From: Mycolicibacterium bacteremicum
GTDB taxonomy: Bacteria > Actinomycetota > Actinomycetes > Mycobacteriales > Mycobacteriaceae
DNA: 64,000 bases
Reading direction: 5' to 3'
Assembly (NCBI RefSeq): GCF_002086115.1
Contig: NZ_MVHJ01000004.1
Location: 124,001-188,000, forward strand
Shown here: in pieces, positions 8,121-17,166 of the stretch
How positions within the stretch are numbered: the first letter of the stretch is position 1
Layout of the letters: the number at the start of each line of letters is the position of its first letter
Notes under the pieces: generated by a model
Databases searched by the model: none
Seen by the model: the letters and a program-made list of their open reading frames with translations, nothing else
Told to the model about the DNA's origin: nothing
Translations under genes and position numbers: made by a program

Positions 8121-9074
8121 ATGGCAAAGATCGGATACTTCCTCTCGAGCGAGCAGTTCACCCCCAAGCAGCTGATTGACCAGGCCAAACGGGCCGAAGA
8201 CGCGGGGTTTGAGGCACTGTGGATCTCGGATCACTTTCATCCGTGGAACGACGAACAGGGTCAGAGTCCGTTCGTTTGGGGCATCATCGGTGCGCTGTCG
8301 GAGGCCACCTCACTGCCGGTGTCGACCGCGGTGACCTGCCCGACCATGCGGATCCATCCCGCGATCATCGCCCAGGCCGCCGCGACCGCCGCGGTGCAGT
8401 TGGACGGAAAGTTCGTGCTCGGCGTCGGTAGTGGCGAGGCGCTCAACGAGCACATTCTCGGCGACCCGTGGCCGTCGGTCGGGGTCCGGCTGGAGATGCT
8501 CGAAGAGTCCATCGACGTCATCCGGCTGCTGCTCGGCGGTGACGAGGTGAGCCACCACGGTGTGCATTACGAGGTGCAGGAGGCGCGCATCTATACCCGC
8601 CCGGAACAGCCGCTGCCGATCTACGTCTCCGGATTCGGGCCGCAGGCCGCCGAACTGGCCGGCCGCATCGGCGACGGTTATGTCCTGGTCACGCCGGAGG
8701 CCGACCTGGTGAAGACGTTCCGCGAGTCCGGGGGCGGGGACAAGCCGGTGCAGGCCGGAACCAAGGTGTGCTGGGACAACGATGCCGATGCTGCCGTCGA
8801 CACCGCCCACCGGATCTGGGGCAACCAGGGCCTACCTGGTCAGACCTCGCAGATCCTGCCGCGGCCAAAGGATTTCGCCGCGCTGCAGCAGCTGGTACCG
8901 AAACAGGACATCGCCGACTCCGTTGCGTGCGGACCGAACCCGGACAAGCATGCCGCGCAGGTGCGCGAGTACGTGGAGGCCGATATCGATGAGGTGTATG
9001 TCTCGCAGATGGGCCCGGACATGGACGGCTTCTTCACCGCCTGGCAGCGCGACGTCCTTCCGCAGCTGCGCTGA
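8121..9074 (+). CDS. F420-dependent LLM-class oxidoreductase (G6PDH-like family)
   Basis: The 317-aa protein has the luciferase-like TIM-barrel fold. It opens with KIGYFLSSEQF, then AEDAGFEALWISDHFHPW and the GVGSGEALNEH segment typical of the family that includes F420-dependent glucose-6-phosphate dehydrogenase. Known members reduce or oxidise sugars and xenobiotics with coenzyme F420. The next gene begins 3 nt after its stop, so they are cotranscribed. A TAGTCC-like -10 lies 6 nt before the ATG, so a leaderless transcript is possible. Confidence 0.85.
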   Translation: MAKIGYFLSSEQFTPKQLIDQAKRAEDAGFEALWISDHFHPWNDEQGQSPFVWGIIGALSEATSLPVSTAVTCPTMRIHPAIIAQAAATAAVQLDGKFVLGVGSGEALNEHILGDPWPSVGVRLEMLEESIDVIRLLLGGDEVSHHGVHYEVQEARIYTRPEQPLPIYVSGFGPQAAELAGRIGDGYVLVTPEADLVKTFRESGGGDKPVQAGTKVCWDNDADAAVDTAHRIWGNQGLPGQTSQILPRPKDFAALQQLVPKQDIADSVACGPNPDKHAAQVREYVEADIDEVYVSQMGPDMDGFFTAWQRDVLPQLR

Positions 9075-9077
9075 CCG

Positions 9078-10151
9078 GTGTCCGCCGACCTGGCCCACCG
9101 CCTGCTCGATGTCAAACGGATCTATCTGGAACCGGACATCGATCGGTTTCCGCGTGCCCAACAGGTACTCGATCGGTTCGCCGGTGCCGAACTGATCGAA
9201 GTGCCCTCACACCAGTCGATTCCGGGCCTCTACGGCAACGCGGGCAACGTCGAGGACTGGGTCAACATCAAACGCGAAGTGCTGGTGCTCGCCGAGAAGA
9301 AGAGTCTGTCGGCCCGCCGCAACGAACGCTCCAGTGACTGGATCGCGCCGTCCACCGCCAATGGCTGTGCGATGGCGTGCTCCTACTGCTACGTGCCGCG
9401 GCGCAAGGGTTACGCCAATCCGGTCACGGTGTTCGCCAACATCGAGAAAATCATCGGTTACCTGAAACGGCATGCCGCCCGTCAAGGCCCCAAAACCATT
9501 CCCAATCAATGCGATCCGTCGCGCTGGGTGTACGACATCGGGGAGAACAACGACTGTTCGGTCGACGCGCTGGTCTCGGACAATGTGCGTGACCTCGTGG
9601 CGCTGTTCACCCGTACACCCAATGCGAAGGCCAGCTTCGCCACCAAGCTGGTCAACCGCGACCTGCTCGGCTACGACCCACGCGGCGGAACCCGGATCCG
9701 CTTCAGCCTGATGCCCGCCGAGACCTCCAAGCTGGTCGACATCCGCACCTCCCGGATCGCCGACCGGATCGCGGCCATCGACGACTTCGTCGACGCCGGC
9801 TACGAGGTCCACCTGAACTTCAGTCCGGTGGTGGTGCACGAGAACTGGCTGGCCGACTGGTCGGAACTGCTCGAGCAGATCGCGGACAACACCAACGACC
9901 GCACCAAGGCCCAACTCGCCGCCGAGGTGATCTTTCTGACGCACAACGAGGCACTGCACGAGGTGAACATGGGCTGGCACCCCAAGGCCGAAGACCTGCT
10001 CTGGCGGCCCGACCTGCAGCAACTCAAGCGCAGCCAGAACGGCCAGTGGAATGTCCGCTACAAGACGACGTGGAAGAGTCGGTGGGTGGCACAGTTGACC
10101 GATCTGGTGGCCGAGAAGCTGCCGACGTGCCGGATCCGGTACGCGTTCTGA
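9078..10151 (+). CDS. spore photoproduct lyase-like radical SAM protein
   Basis: This 357-aa protein starts at GTG 9078. It has a radical SAM Cx3Cx2C cluster (C97, C101, C104 in CAMACSYC) at the start of a TIM-barrel, and overall matches the SplB family. In Bacillus, SplB repairs the spore photoproduct using a protein cysteine as hydrogen donor. C160 in the GENNDCSVD segment is placed where that cysteine is expected, though the spacing is longer. Mycobacteria do not make classical endospores, so the role is more likely repair of another thymine lesion or a different radical reaction. It is cotranscribed with the F420 oxidoreductase. Confidence 0.82.
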   Translation: MSADLAHRLLDVKRIYLEPDIDRFPRAQQVLDRFAGAELIEVPSHQSIPGLYGNAGNVEDWVNIKREVLVLAEKKSLSARRNERSSDWIAPSTANGCAMACSYCYVPRRKGYANPVTVFANIEKIIGYLKRHAARQGPKTIPNQCDPSRWVYDIGENNDCSVDALVSDNVRDLVALFTRTPNAKASFATKLVNRDLLGYDPRGGTRIRFSLMPAETSKLVDIRTSRIADRIAAIDDFVDAGYEVHLNFSPVVVHENWLADWSELLEQIADNTNDRTKAQLAAEVIFLTHNEALHEVNMGWHPKAEDLLWRPDLQQLKRSQNGQWNVRYKTTWKSRWVAQLTDLVAEKLPTCRIRYAF

Positions 10152-10160
10152 GGTCGATTC

Positions 10161-10817
10161 TCAGCCGGTCGGCGGCATCTGCTCGCCGACCCCGATCGTG
10201 ATCCTTGGCGATGCGGCGGGATCGAGCCACTGCAGCAGCGCGCGCATGTCATCGCGGGCGACGGCGATGCAGCCCCAGGTGGGCTCGCCGTCGGTGACAT
10301 GCAGGAAGATGCCCGCCGATCGGCCGGGAATGCGGGCGGGGTTGTGGTCGACCAGGACCGCGTAGTCGTACATCACGCCCGACCGCCCCAGATTTTCGGC
10401 GTCTTCGGACGGGATGGTGGGTGACCGCACGAGCGTGTTGTAGGTCGGGGAGTCGACATCCTCGTCCCACCAGTCCTGGTCGTCGACGCGGGTGTACGGC
10501 AGGGCGGTCCCCGGATTGGGCTCACGGCCGAACGCCATCCCGAGGGGGAAGGTGCCGACCGGGGTGCGGAACACATCATCCTGCGGTTCACCCACACCCA
10601 GTTCGCCGAGATCGGCCGGGATCGGCCCGAGAACCTGCTGCCAGTCGCGGCCGACCATCTCGTAGGCCGTCAGCGTGCCGACCGGTGAGTCGGCCCGGGG
10701 TGCCTGCACCACGATCAGCTGCGACTGCACGGGTTGAGCCGACGCGGGCGGTGAGGCCAGCGCGCCCAGCAGCACGACCGCCGTGCAGGCCATCAAGCGC
10801 CCGAATCCCTTCGACAT
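10161..10817 (-). CDS. secreted L,D-transpeptidase-like (YkuD) protein
   Basis: The 218-aa protein has a cleavable signal peptide (MSKGFGRLMACTAVVLLGALASPPASA). It carries a YkuD-type catalytic segment, H-V-T-D...TWGCIAV, near the C-terminus, with the nucleophilic Cys and upstream His. The usual S-H-G-C-R is altered to T-W-G-C-I-A, as in the mycobacterial Rv0309-like exported proteins, so transpeptidase activity is uncertain. ATG 10817 is chosen because GGAGGAC lies 7 nt upstream; a longer frame would read through the promoter of the divergent gene. Confidence 0.78.
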   Translation of the reverse strand: MSKGFGRLMACTAVVLLGALASPPASAQPVQSQLIVVQAPRADSPVGTLTAYEMVGRDWQQVLGPIPADLGELGVGEPQDDVFRTPVGTFPLGMAFGREPNPGTALPYTRVDDQDWWDEDVDSPTYNTLVRSPTIPSEDAENLGRSGVMYDYAVLVDHNPARIPGRSAGIFLHVTDGEPTWGCIAVARDDMRALLQWLDPAASPRITIGVGEQMPPTG

Positions 10818-10882
10818 GCGTGCTGTCCTCCCGTCGATGCGTCGACCCCATTGTGCGCGTCCGGCCGGATAGCTTTGCACCC

Positions 10883-12043
10883 ATGCCGGAATCTGGGCCG
10901 ACCCGCAGCGCCGCCGTCATACCGGACGCCGACGGCTGGTTTCTGCGCCGGGGGCTGCCGTCGGCGCTGCCGGTGAGCTCCCGACTGCGTGGCGTCGTGC
11001 CACGGTCGGCACCCGCCCTCGTCGCCTGGGCGGTGCTGATGGTCATGAGCCTGGTGGCGACCATCGCCTCCGGCGACCGGGATATCGACATCGACGACGA
11101 CCCGACGGCATCTCAATGGGTGGCCCTGATCGTGCTCGGATGCATCCCGATCGCGATGGCGCTGGCCGGACAAGCGGCCGGGCGGATCCGCAGCCCCGGC
11201 GCCCGGTGGACCGCATCGACCGTCGCGGTCGCGGTCGGCCTCACCTCCGATTGGTTCGGCGACGACGCCGCCGGCCTGCTGCAGGACACCGTCGTCGATC
11301 TGTCGGTCGTCGCCGCCATCCTGATCGCCACCGCAACCGGTGTGGGGTCGGTACTGGGATGGTCGGCACGGGTGGCGCTGCACCAGTTGCGCTCGGCAGG
11401 CCGACTGATCATCCGCACCCTGCCGGTGGTGTTGCTGACGGTGCTCGTCTTCTTCAACTCCCTGGTCTGGACCATCGCCACGGACCTCGATGTGCCCCGG
11501 ATGAGCCTGCTGCTCGGCTTCCTGGCTGCGATAGCGGTGGGATTCCTGATCTCCGGCATCCGCGATCTGTTGCCCGCTCCGGACCTCCCCGCGGCACACC
11601 ACGGTCTGGTGGGTACCCCCTTCGAAGGGCTGCCGCAGAACGTCGAAACCACCCCGCTGCGGCGCGGTGAGCGCGCCAATCTGCTTCTGGTGGCGACCAT
11701 CTCACAGGTGACCCAGATGGTGATCCTCGCCGCTGTGACGGGCGCGGTGTTCTTCACGATGGGCCTGATCGTGCTGAATCCCGCTGTCTCGGACAAGCTG
11801 ACCGGCGGAGCCGCGGCGCAGAGCGTCTGGTTCGACATCACGTTGCCGGTGTCGGTGGCGCACCTGCACGTCACGGCGTTCCTCACCGCGCTCACCTTCA
11901 TGTACGTCAGCGCGCGCGCAGTCGGCGACGGCGAGTACCGCCGTGAGTTCCTCGACCCGCTGCTGGCCGATATGGAGGTGGCCATCGCCGCCAGGCATCG
12001 TTATCAGGCCGCGCGGCATCGCGATCTGCGCACCGCACGCTGA
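10883..12043 (+). CDS. polytopic membrane protein of unknown function
   Basis: The 386-aa protein has about seven hydrophobic segments between residues 45 and 350 and a basic cytoplasmic tail. A DIDIDDDPT loop follows the first helix. I recognise no family. TAGCTT lies 7 nt before the ATG, a good mycobacterial -10, so the mRNA may be leaderless. It diverges from the L,D-transpeptidase-like gene across only 65 nt. Confidence 0.7.
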   Translation: MPESGPTRSAAVIPDADGWFLRRGLPSALPVSSRLRGVVPRSAPALVAWAVLMVMSLVATIASGDRDIDIDDDPTASQWVALIVLGCIPIAMALAGQAAGRIRSPGARWTASTVAVAVGLTSDWFGDDAAGLLQDTVVDLSVVAAILIATATGVGSVLGWSARVALHQLRSAGRLIIRTLPVVLLTVLVFFNSLVWTIATDLDVPRMSLLLGFLAAIAVGFLISGIRDLLPAPDLPAAHHGLVGTPFEGLPQNVETTPLRRGERANLLLVATISQVTQMVILAAVTGAVFFTMGLIVLNPAVSDKLTGGAAAQSVWFDITLPVSVAHLHVTAFLTALTFMYVSARAVGDGEYRREFLDPLLADMEVAIAARHRYQAARHRDLRTAR

Positions 12044-12101
12044 CAGTCCCGGGTCGAGAATCGATTTCCCGGCCCGCGTGGTCGCGCCTACTCTGGGTAG
12101 T

Positions 12102-12118
12102 CGCACTAAATAAGTGCG
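12102..12118. promoter_or_regulatory. inverted repeat upstream of MFS exporter
   Basis: A perfect inverted repeat, CGCACT-AAATA-AGTGCG, lies 20 nt before the exporter start codon. It is a likely repressor operator; no regulator gene is adjacent. Confidence 0.45.
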
Positions 12119-12137
12119 GCAATCCAGGGAGTGTGAA

Positions 12138-13574
12138 TTGAGTACCGGGCCCATCGTGGGTAGTGAACGGCAGTCGACGGCCCCGCCGAGCGCGGGCGTC
12201 ATCATCGCGCTGCTGGTGTTCTCCGCCTTCGTCATGATTCTCAACGAGACCATCATGAGCGTCGCGCTGCCGGTGCTGATCGTGGATCTGGACATCGCGG
12301 CGCGCACCGCCCAATGGTTGACCAGTGGCTTCCTGCTGACCATGGCCGTGGTCATCCCGATGTCCGGCTCCCTGCTGCAACGCTTTCCGGTGCGCACCAT
12401 CTTCGTGGCCGCCATGTCGCTGTTCAGCGGCGGCACGCTGATCTCGGCGTTGGCCCCCGGCTTCCCGGTACTGCTGACCGGTCGCATCGTGCAGGCCTGC
12501 GGTACCGCGGTGATGGTGCCACTGTTGATGACCACGGTGATGAAACTGATCCCGGCCGAACGGCGCGGACAGACGATGGGCACCATCTCGATCGTCATCG
12601 CGGTCGCCCCGGCGGTGGGACCGACCCTGTCGGGCTTCATCCTCGGATCGCTGAACTGGCGGTGGACGTTCTGGATCGTGCTGCCCATCGCTCTGCTCGC
12701 CTTCGCGGCGGGGGTGGTGTGGCTGCGGGTGGCCGATGAGCGCGAGCAACCCACCCCGATCGACGCCGTATCGGTGCCGCTGTCGGCCCTCGCGTTCGCC
12801 GGTCTGGTGTTCGGCCTATCGGAACTGGGCGGTCACGGTGGGCAGGGTGTGCCGGCGTGGATTCCGCTGACGGTGGGCGCGGTCGCGATGGTCGCCTTCG
12901 GCGCGCGGCAGCTGCAATTGCAGCGTGTTCAGCGGGCGTTCCTGGATCTGAGCCCCTTCACCTACCGGCGATTTGCGGTGTCGGTGGGCCTGGTGGTCAT
13001 CGGATTCATGGGTCTGTTCGGCGCCATCATCATGATCCCGCTGTATGTGCAGGATGTGCTGGGGCAGAGCGCGCTGATCGCCGGGCTGACGAGCCTGCCG
13101 GGCGGGTTGTTGATGGGGGTGGCGGGCCCGCTGGTCGGTCGGGTGTATGACCGGCACGGCGCCCGCCGGCTCGTGGTGCCGGGCTCGGTCATGCTGTTCC
13201 TCGCGCTGTGCGGCTTCGCGATGTTGTCGGCGTCCACGCCGATCTGGGAACTCGTTGTGCTGCAGACGATCATGATGGTCGGGCTGGCCATGATGTTCAC
13301 GCCGTTGATGACCGACGCGCTCGGGGTGCTACCGGACCGGTTGTACTCGCACGGCAGCGCCATCATGACCACCCTGCAGCAGGTCGCGGGCGCGGCCGGC
13401 ACTGCGCTGTTCGTGACCGTGATGGCCAAGGCGTCCGCATCCGGTGGCGCACCGGACATGCCGGGGGTGCACGCGGCGTTCGTCGCGGCGGCCGCCATCG
13501 GTGCGGTCGCGGTGATCGCGGCGTTCTTCACCGCATCGGAACCGAGCCCGGCGGGCGGTACACCGGTGCACTGA
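12138..13574 (+). CDS. MFS drug/efflux transporter, DHA2 (EmrB/QacA) type
   Basis: The 478-aa protein has about 14 transmembrane helices. The antiporter motif is present in variant form around GTAVMVPLLMTTV, and the family helix NETIMSVALPVLIVDLDI opens the fold. The start is taken as TTG 12138, with AGGGAG 7 nt upstream. A GTG at 12114 lies inside the inverted repeat and is less likely. Family members export drugs, dyes or natural products using the proton gradient. Confidence 0.85.
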   Translation: MSTGPIVGSERQSTAPPSAGVIIALLVFSAFVMILNETIMSVALPVLIVDLDIAARTAQWLTSGFLLTMAVVIPMSGSLLQRFPVRTIFVAAMSLFSGGTLISALAPGFPVLLTGRIVQACGTAVMVPLLMTTVMKLIPAERRGQTMGTISIVIAVAPAVGPTLSGFILGSLNWRWTFWIVLPIALLAFAAGVVWLRVADEREQPTPIDAVSVPLSALAFAGLVFGLSELGGHGGQGVPAWIPLTVGAVAMVAFGARQLQLQRVQRAFLDLSPFTYRRFAVSVGLVVIGFMGLFGAIIMIPLYVQDVLGQSALIAGLTSLPGGLLMGVAGPLVGRVYDRHGARRLVVPGSVMLFLALCGFAMLSASTPIWELVVLQTIMMVGLAMMFTPLMTDALGVLPDRLYSHGSAIMTTLQQVAGAAGTALFVTVMAKASASGGAPDMPGVHAAFVAAAAIGAVAVIAAFFTASEPSPAGGTPVH

Positions 13575-13592
13575 CGGATGGTGCGGTGGCGA

Positions 13593-14285
13593 TCAGCGCC
13601 CGGAATGCCCGGTGCGCGCGAGAATCAGCTCCGCCACGGCATCCACGACGTTGCGGGTCTGCGGATCGTCGGCCGCCTCGTACCGGTCCTCGTCGGGGAC
13701 GTACCGGGCACCCGCGATCGACCCGTGGTCGGCCGGTAGTTCGATGACCTCGGCGGGCCAGCCGATCACCCGCAGCTCGGCCGCGAACTCGATGGAGGCC
13801 GACGCGGGTACGACGTCATCGGCGTCGCCGGTGAGCAGCGTGAACGGTGTGGGTGTCGCTCCGGCGGGTGCGCCGGACTGCACCACACCACCGGAGATGG
13901 GGTCGTCGGCCCAGAATGCTCCGCTCAGGCAGACCGTATGCGTCACAGCGATGTTCAGCTCCGACGCGCGCAGGGTCAGCCCCGCGGCGGCGACACCGCC
14001 CAGCGACCAGCCGATGATGACCAGACCGGCGCCGGAGGCCTGCTGCTGTGCGAACGTGGCCGAGGCCAGCAGGTCCGATCGGCCGCCGTCGGGAGCATGG
14101 GAGTCCCAGTCCGGGGCGATCACGGCGAGGCCGCGGTCGGCCAGCGCCTGAGCCAGGATCTGGACGGCGGCGCGCGAGTCGGTCTGCGTGCCGTGCCACA
14201 ACAACGCGGTGGCCGGGCCCGGGGTGCCGTAGATGTCGGCCGGCCGGCCCGGGGCGTACTCGGCGGTGCGCATCGACTCGCTCAC
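13593..14285 (-). CDS. alpha/beta hydrolase (dienelactone hydrolase-like)
   Basis: A 230-aa alpha/beta hydrolase with nucleophile elbow GWSLGG, an acid in the GDADDVV turn and a histidine in ADHGS completes the triad. GTG 14285 is chosen because it overlaps the upstream gene's stop as GTGA, giving translational coupling. An in-frame ATG at 14273 is also possible. The substrate is unknown; it is cotranscribed with a small 80-aa protein. Confidence 0.78.
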   Translation of the reverse strand: MSESMRTAEYAPGRPADIYGTPGPATALLWHGTQTDSRAAVQILAQALADRGLAVIAPDWDSHAPDGGRSDLLASATFAQQQASGAGLVIIGWSLGGVAAAGLTLRASELNIAVTHTVCLSGAFWADDPISGGVVQSGAPAGATPTPFTLLTGDADDVVPASASIEFAAELRVIGWPAEVIELPADHGSIAGARYVPDEDRYEAADDPQTRNVVDAVAELILARTGHSGR

Positions 14286-14524
14286 GAGTGCGGGGTGGGG
14301 CTCTGGCTGGACTCCCACTTGGATTCCAGTGCACGCCGCGCCGGTGTCCCGGCAGCCAGCTCGAGTTGGAACGTCTCACCGTCATCGGCCTCGAAGGTGA
14401 CCAGGTAGCCGGCGTCCACCTCTTCCTTGTGCACCACCTTGTGCGCGCCCGCGCGGTTGTCCAGCGAGACGATGTCGCCGGGTGCCGCGTCGTCGATGAT
14501 GCCGTCGGTCGGTGTGTCAGCCAT
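14282..14524 (-). CDS. small conserved-looking hypothetical protein, 80 aa
   Basis: This acidic 80-aa soluble protein has a predicted small beta fold (GDIVSLDNRAGAHKVVHKE, then YLVTFEADDGE). It has no cysteines or membrane segment, and I do not recognise the family. It is coupled by GTGA to the following hydrolase and lies divergent to the metal ABC operon. No strong Shine-Dalgarno sequence precedes its ATG. Confidence 0.6.
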   Translation of the reverse strand: MADTPTDGIIDDAAPGDIVSLDNRAGAHKVVHKEEVDAGYLVTFEADDGETFQLELAAGTPARRALESKWESSQSPTPHS

Positions 14525-14593
14525 GCTGGCGTGGTAGCCCGAAAGCAGCCGCGTTAAACCCGCGCGCTTGCCGATCAGGTGAATCCACCTTTA

Positions 14594-14615
14594 AGGTTTC
14601 GGCTTACCGAAACCT
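14594..14615. promoter_or_regulatory. 22-bp palindrome, probable metalloregulator operator
   Basis: AGGTTTCGG and CCGAAACCT form perfect 9-bp arms around CTTA, 34 nt before the substrate-binding protein gene. Size, symmetry and position fit a DtxR/MntR- or Fur-family repressor controlling metal import. No regulator gene lies in the window. Confidence 0.65.
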
Positions 14616-14648
14616 GGGAATCGAGTCGGCGAAATGGGAAATGGTGCG

Positions 14649-15569
14649 ATGCGTGGTTCATGGAGTCTCCGCGGTGCGGCGGCCCTGGCCGTGGCCGTCC
14701 TGACCGCGGCCTGCGCCCCCGGGACCGACTCGTCCTCGACGGACCGGCCGACCGTGCTGACCACCTTCACCGTGCTCGCCGACATCGCGGCCAATGTCGC
14801 CGGTGACCACCTGACGGTCGAGTCCATCACCAAACCGGGCGCGGAAATCCACGGCTACGAGCCCACCCCCGGCGATGTCAAGAAGGCCGCCCGGGCCGAT
14901 CTGATCCTGGACAACGGCCTGAACCTGGAGGCGTGGTTCGCCCAGTTCGTCGACGGGCTCGACGTTCCGCACGTGGTGGTCAGCGCGGGCGTCACCCCGG
15001 TGGACATCGTCGACGACGCCTACGCCGGGATGCCCAACCCACACGCCTGGATGTCCCCGCTCAACGTCCAGATCTACGCCGACAACATGGCGGCGGCGTT
15101 CGCGGAACTGGATCCCGCGCATGCCGAGGACTACAAGCGCAATGCCGCCGACTACCGCGGCCGGCTCCAGCAGGTACACGACGACCTGGTCGCCGAACTC
15201 GACGCGCTGCCGCCCGACGAGCGTGCACTGGTCACCTGCGAGGGCGCCTTCTCCTATCTGGCGCGCGACGCGGGTCTGACCGAGAAGTACATCTGGGCGG
15301 TCAACGCCGAGCAGCAGGCCACCCCGCAGCAGATCGCCTCGACCATCGACTTCGTCGAGACCAACAGGGTGCCCGCGGTGTTCTGCGAGTCCACCGTGTC
15401 CGACGCACCCATGCAGCGTGTCGTGGAAGCGACCGGCGCCGACTTCGGCGGCGTGCTCTACGTCGATTCGTTGTCCGCGGCAGACGGTCCGGTACCGACC
15501 TATCTCGACCTCATCCGCCACGATGCCGACACCATCGCCACCGCCCTGACCGCCAAGCGGGTCCCGTGA
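14649..15569 (+). CDS. Mn/Zn ABC transporter substrate-binding lipoprotein
   Basis: The protein has a lipoprotein signal ending in LTAAC and a cluster A-I (TroA/MntA/ZnuA) fold. Metal ligands are visible: His in EIHGYEPTPGD, His in NPHAWMSP, Glu in CEGAFSY and Asp in YVDSLS. Two His, one Glu and one Asp favours manganese over zinc, and there is no His-rich loop, which further argues against zinc. ATG 14649 gives a compact signal peptide; ATG 14634 is possible. It is the first gene of a three-gene operon. Confidence 0.85.
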   Translation: MRGSWSLRGAAALAVAVLTAACAPGTDSSSTDRPTVLTTFTVLADIAANVAGDHLTVESITKPGAEIHGYEPTPGDVKKAARADLILDNGLNLEAWFAQFVDGLDVPHVVVSAGVTPVDIVDDAYAGMPNPHAWMSPLNVQIYADNMAAAFAELDPAHAEDYKRNAADYRGRLQQVHDDLVAELDALPPDERALVTCEGAFSYLARDAGLTEKYIWAVNAEQQATPQQIASTIDFVETNRVPAVFCESTVSDAPMQRVVEATGADFGGVLYVDSLSAADGPVPTYLDLIRHDADTIATALTAKRVP

Positions 15570-16306
15570 GCACTCCGGCCCTGCAGGTGGATTCGGTCAC
15601 CGTGCACTACGGACAGGTGCCTGCGTTGCAGGAGGCGTCCGTGACGATCGACCCGGGTCGGATCTGTGGGCTGGTCGGCATGAACGGCTCCGGTAAGTCG
15701 ACGCTGTTCAAGGCGATCATGGGTCTGGTTCGCCCGGACAGCGGGGCGGTGCGGATCAACGGGACCGATCCGGCGCGGGCCCGGCGGGCCGGCGTGGTGG
15801 GGTACATGCCGCAGAGCGAGGACATCGACTGGGCGTTCCCGCTGTCGGTGTACGACGTCGTGCTGACCGGCCGGTACGGCCGGATGGGTCCGGTACGCCG
15901 CGCGCGCCCGGCGGACAAGCGGGCGGTGGAGCAGGCGCTGGAACGGGTCGACCTTGCCGACTACCGCCACCGGCAGATCGGGCAGCTGTCCGGAGGGCAG
16001 CGCAAACGGGCGTTCCTGGCCCGCTGCATCGCCCAGGAGGCCGAATTGCTGTTGCTGGACGAACCTTTCGCCGGTGTCGACACCCGCAGCGAGGCGACCA
16101 TCAGCGCGTTGCTGCGCGAGTTCGCCGACAGCGGGGCGACCATCCTGGTGTCCACCCACGACCTGCGCGCACTTCCCGATCTGGCCGATGAGGCTGTCCT
16201 GCTGATGCGCACGGTCCTGATGCACGACCGTCCCGACGTGGTGCTGCAACCACAGAACCTGGCCCGCGCCTTCGGCCTCGACGTGCTGGACGCGGGTGAG
16301 CGGTGA
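15566..16306 (+). CDS. Mn/Zn ABC transporter ATP-binding protein
   Basis: The 246-aa ATPase has Walker A GMNGSGKS, the Q-loop in MPQSEDIDW, signature LSGGQ, Walker B LLLLDEP and the H-loop STHD. The MPQ..DIDWxFP pattern is characteristic of the metal-type (MntB/ZnuC/TroB) ATPases. It starts at GTG overlapping the lipoprotein stop as GTGA. Confidence 0.9.
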   Translation: MSTPALQVDSVTVHYGQVPALQEASVTIDPGRICGLVGMNGSGKSTLFKAIMGLVRPDSGAVRINGTDPARARRAGVVGYMPQSEDIDWAFPLSVYDVVLTGRYGRMGPVRRARPADKRAVEQALERVDLADYRHRQIGQLSGGQRKRAFLARCIAQEAELLLLDEPFAGVDTRSEATISALLREFADSGATILVSTHDLRALPDLADEAVLLMRTVLMHDRPDVVLQPQNLARAFGLDVLDAGER

Positions 16307-17154
16307 ACATCGTGGAGTTCCTGCTCGAACCGATGCGCCTCGAGTTCATGGTGCGCGCGACCGCAACCACCCTTATTGCCTCGGTCGTGTGCGCCACGCT
16401 GTCCTGCTGGCTCGTGCTGATCGGATGGTCACTGATGGGTGATGCCGTCTCGCATGCGGTGCTGCCGGGGGTGGTGCTGGCCTACATCGTCGGCGCCCCG
16501 TTCGCGTTGGGCGCCATCGTCTTCGGGTTCGCTGCGGTCGCTCTCATCGGTGTCGTTCGAAATACCAGTCGGACCAAGGAGGACGCGGCCATCGGCGTGG
16601 TCTTCACGACGCTGTTCGCGCTCGGTCTGGTGCTGATATCGGTCACCCCGAGCCAGATCGACCTGAACCACATCATCTTCGGCAATCTGCTCGGGGTGTC
16701 CCGGGCGGACCTGCTACAGGTGGCGGTGCTCGGCGCCGTCGTGTTGGCGGTGCTGATCGTCAAACGCCGCGACTTCACCCTGTACGCCTTCGATCCCAGT
16801 CACGCGCACGCCATCGGCATCAATCCCCGGCTGCTCAGCGCCGCCCTGCTCGGCCTGCTCGCCCTGACCGCGGTGGTGGCGTTGCAGGCCGTCGGGGTGG
16901 TGCTGGTGGTCGCGCTGCTGATCACCCCGGGCGCCACGGCCTACCTGTTGACCGACCGGTTCGCCCAGATGCTGGTCATCGCCCCGGCCATCGCGTCCGG
17001 CAGCGCCCTGGTGGGCCTGTACACCAGCTACTACCTGGACACCGCGTCGGGACCGATGGTGGTGCTCGCCAACGGGATCGCGTTCACCGTTGCCTACCTG
17101 TTCGGTCCCCGCCACGGACTGCTCGCCACCCGGCTCCACCGGGCCCGGGCCTGA
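16303..17154 (+). CDS. Mn/Zn ABC transporter permease
   Basis: The 283-aa permease of the ABC-3 family has about eight helices. It starts at GTG 16303, coupled by GTGA to the ATPase. The HAVLPGVVLAYIVG segment and the LLITPGATAYLL helix are typical of ZnuB/MntC-type permeases. With the preceding two genes it makes a complete metal importer, probably derepressed when the metal is scarce. Confidence 0.9.
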   Translation: MNIVEFLLEPMRLEFMVRATATTLIASVVCATLSCWLVLIGWSLMGDAVSHAVLPGVVLAYIVGAPFALGAIVFGFAAVALIGVVRNTSRTKEDAAIGVVFTTLFALGLVLISVTPSQIDLNHIIFGNLLGVSRADLLQVAVLGAVVLAVLIVKRRDFTLYAFDPSHAHAIGINPRLLSAALLGLLALTAVVALQAVGVVLVVALLITPGATAYLLTDRFAQMLVIAPAIASGSALVGLYTSYYLDTASGPMVVLANGIAFTVAYLFGPRHGLLATRLHRARA

Positions 17155-17166
17155 GACCGCGGGTCC

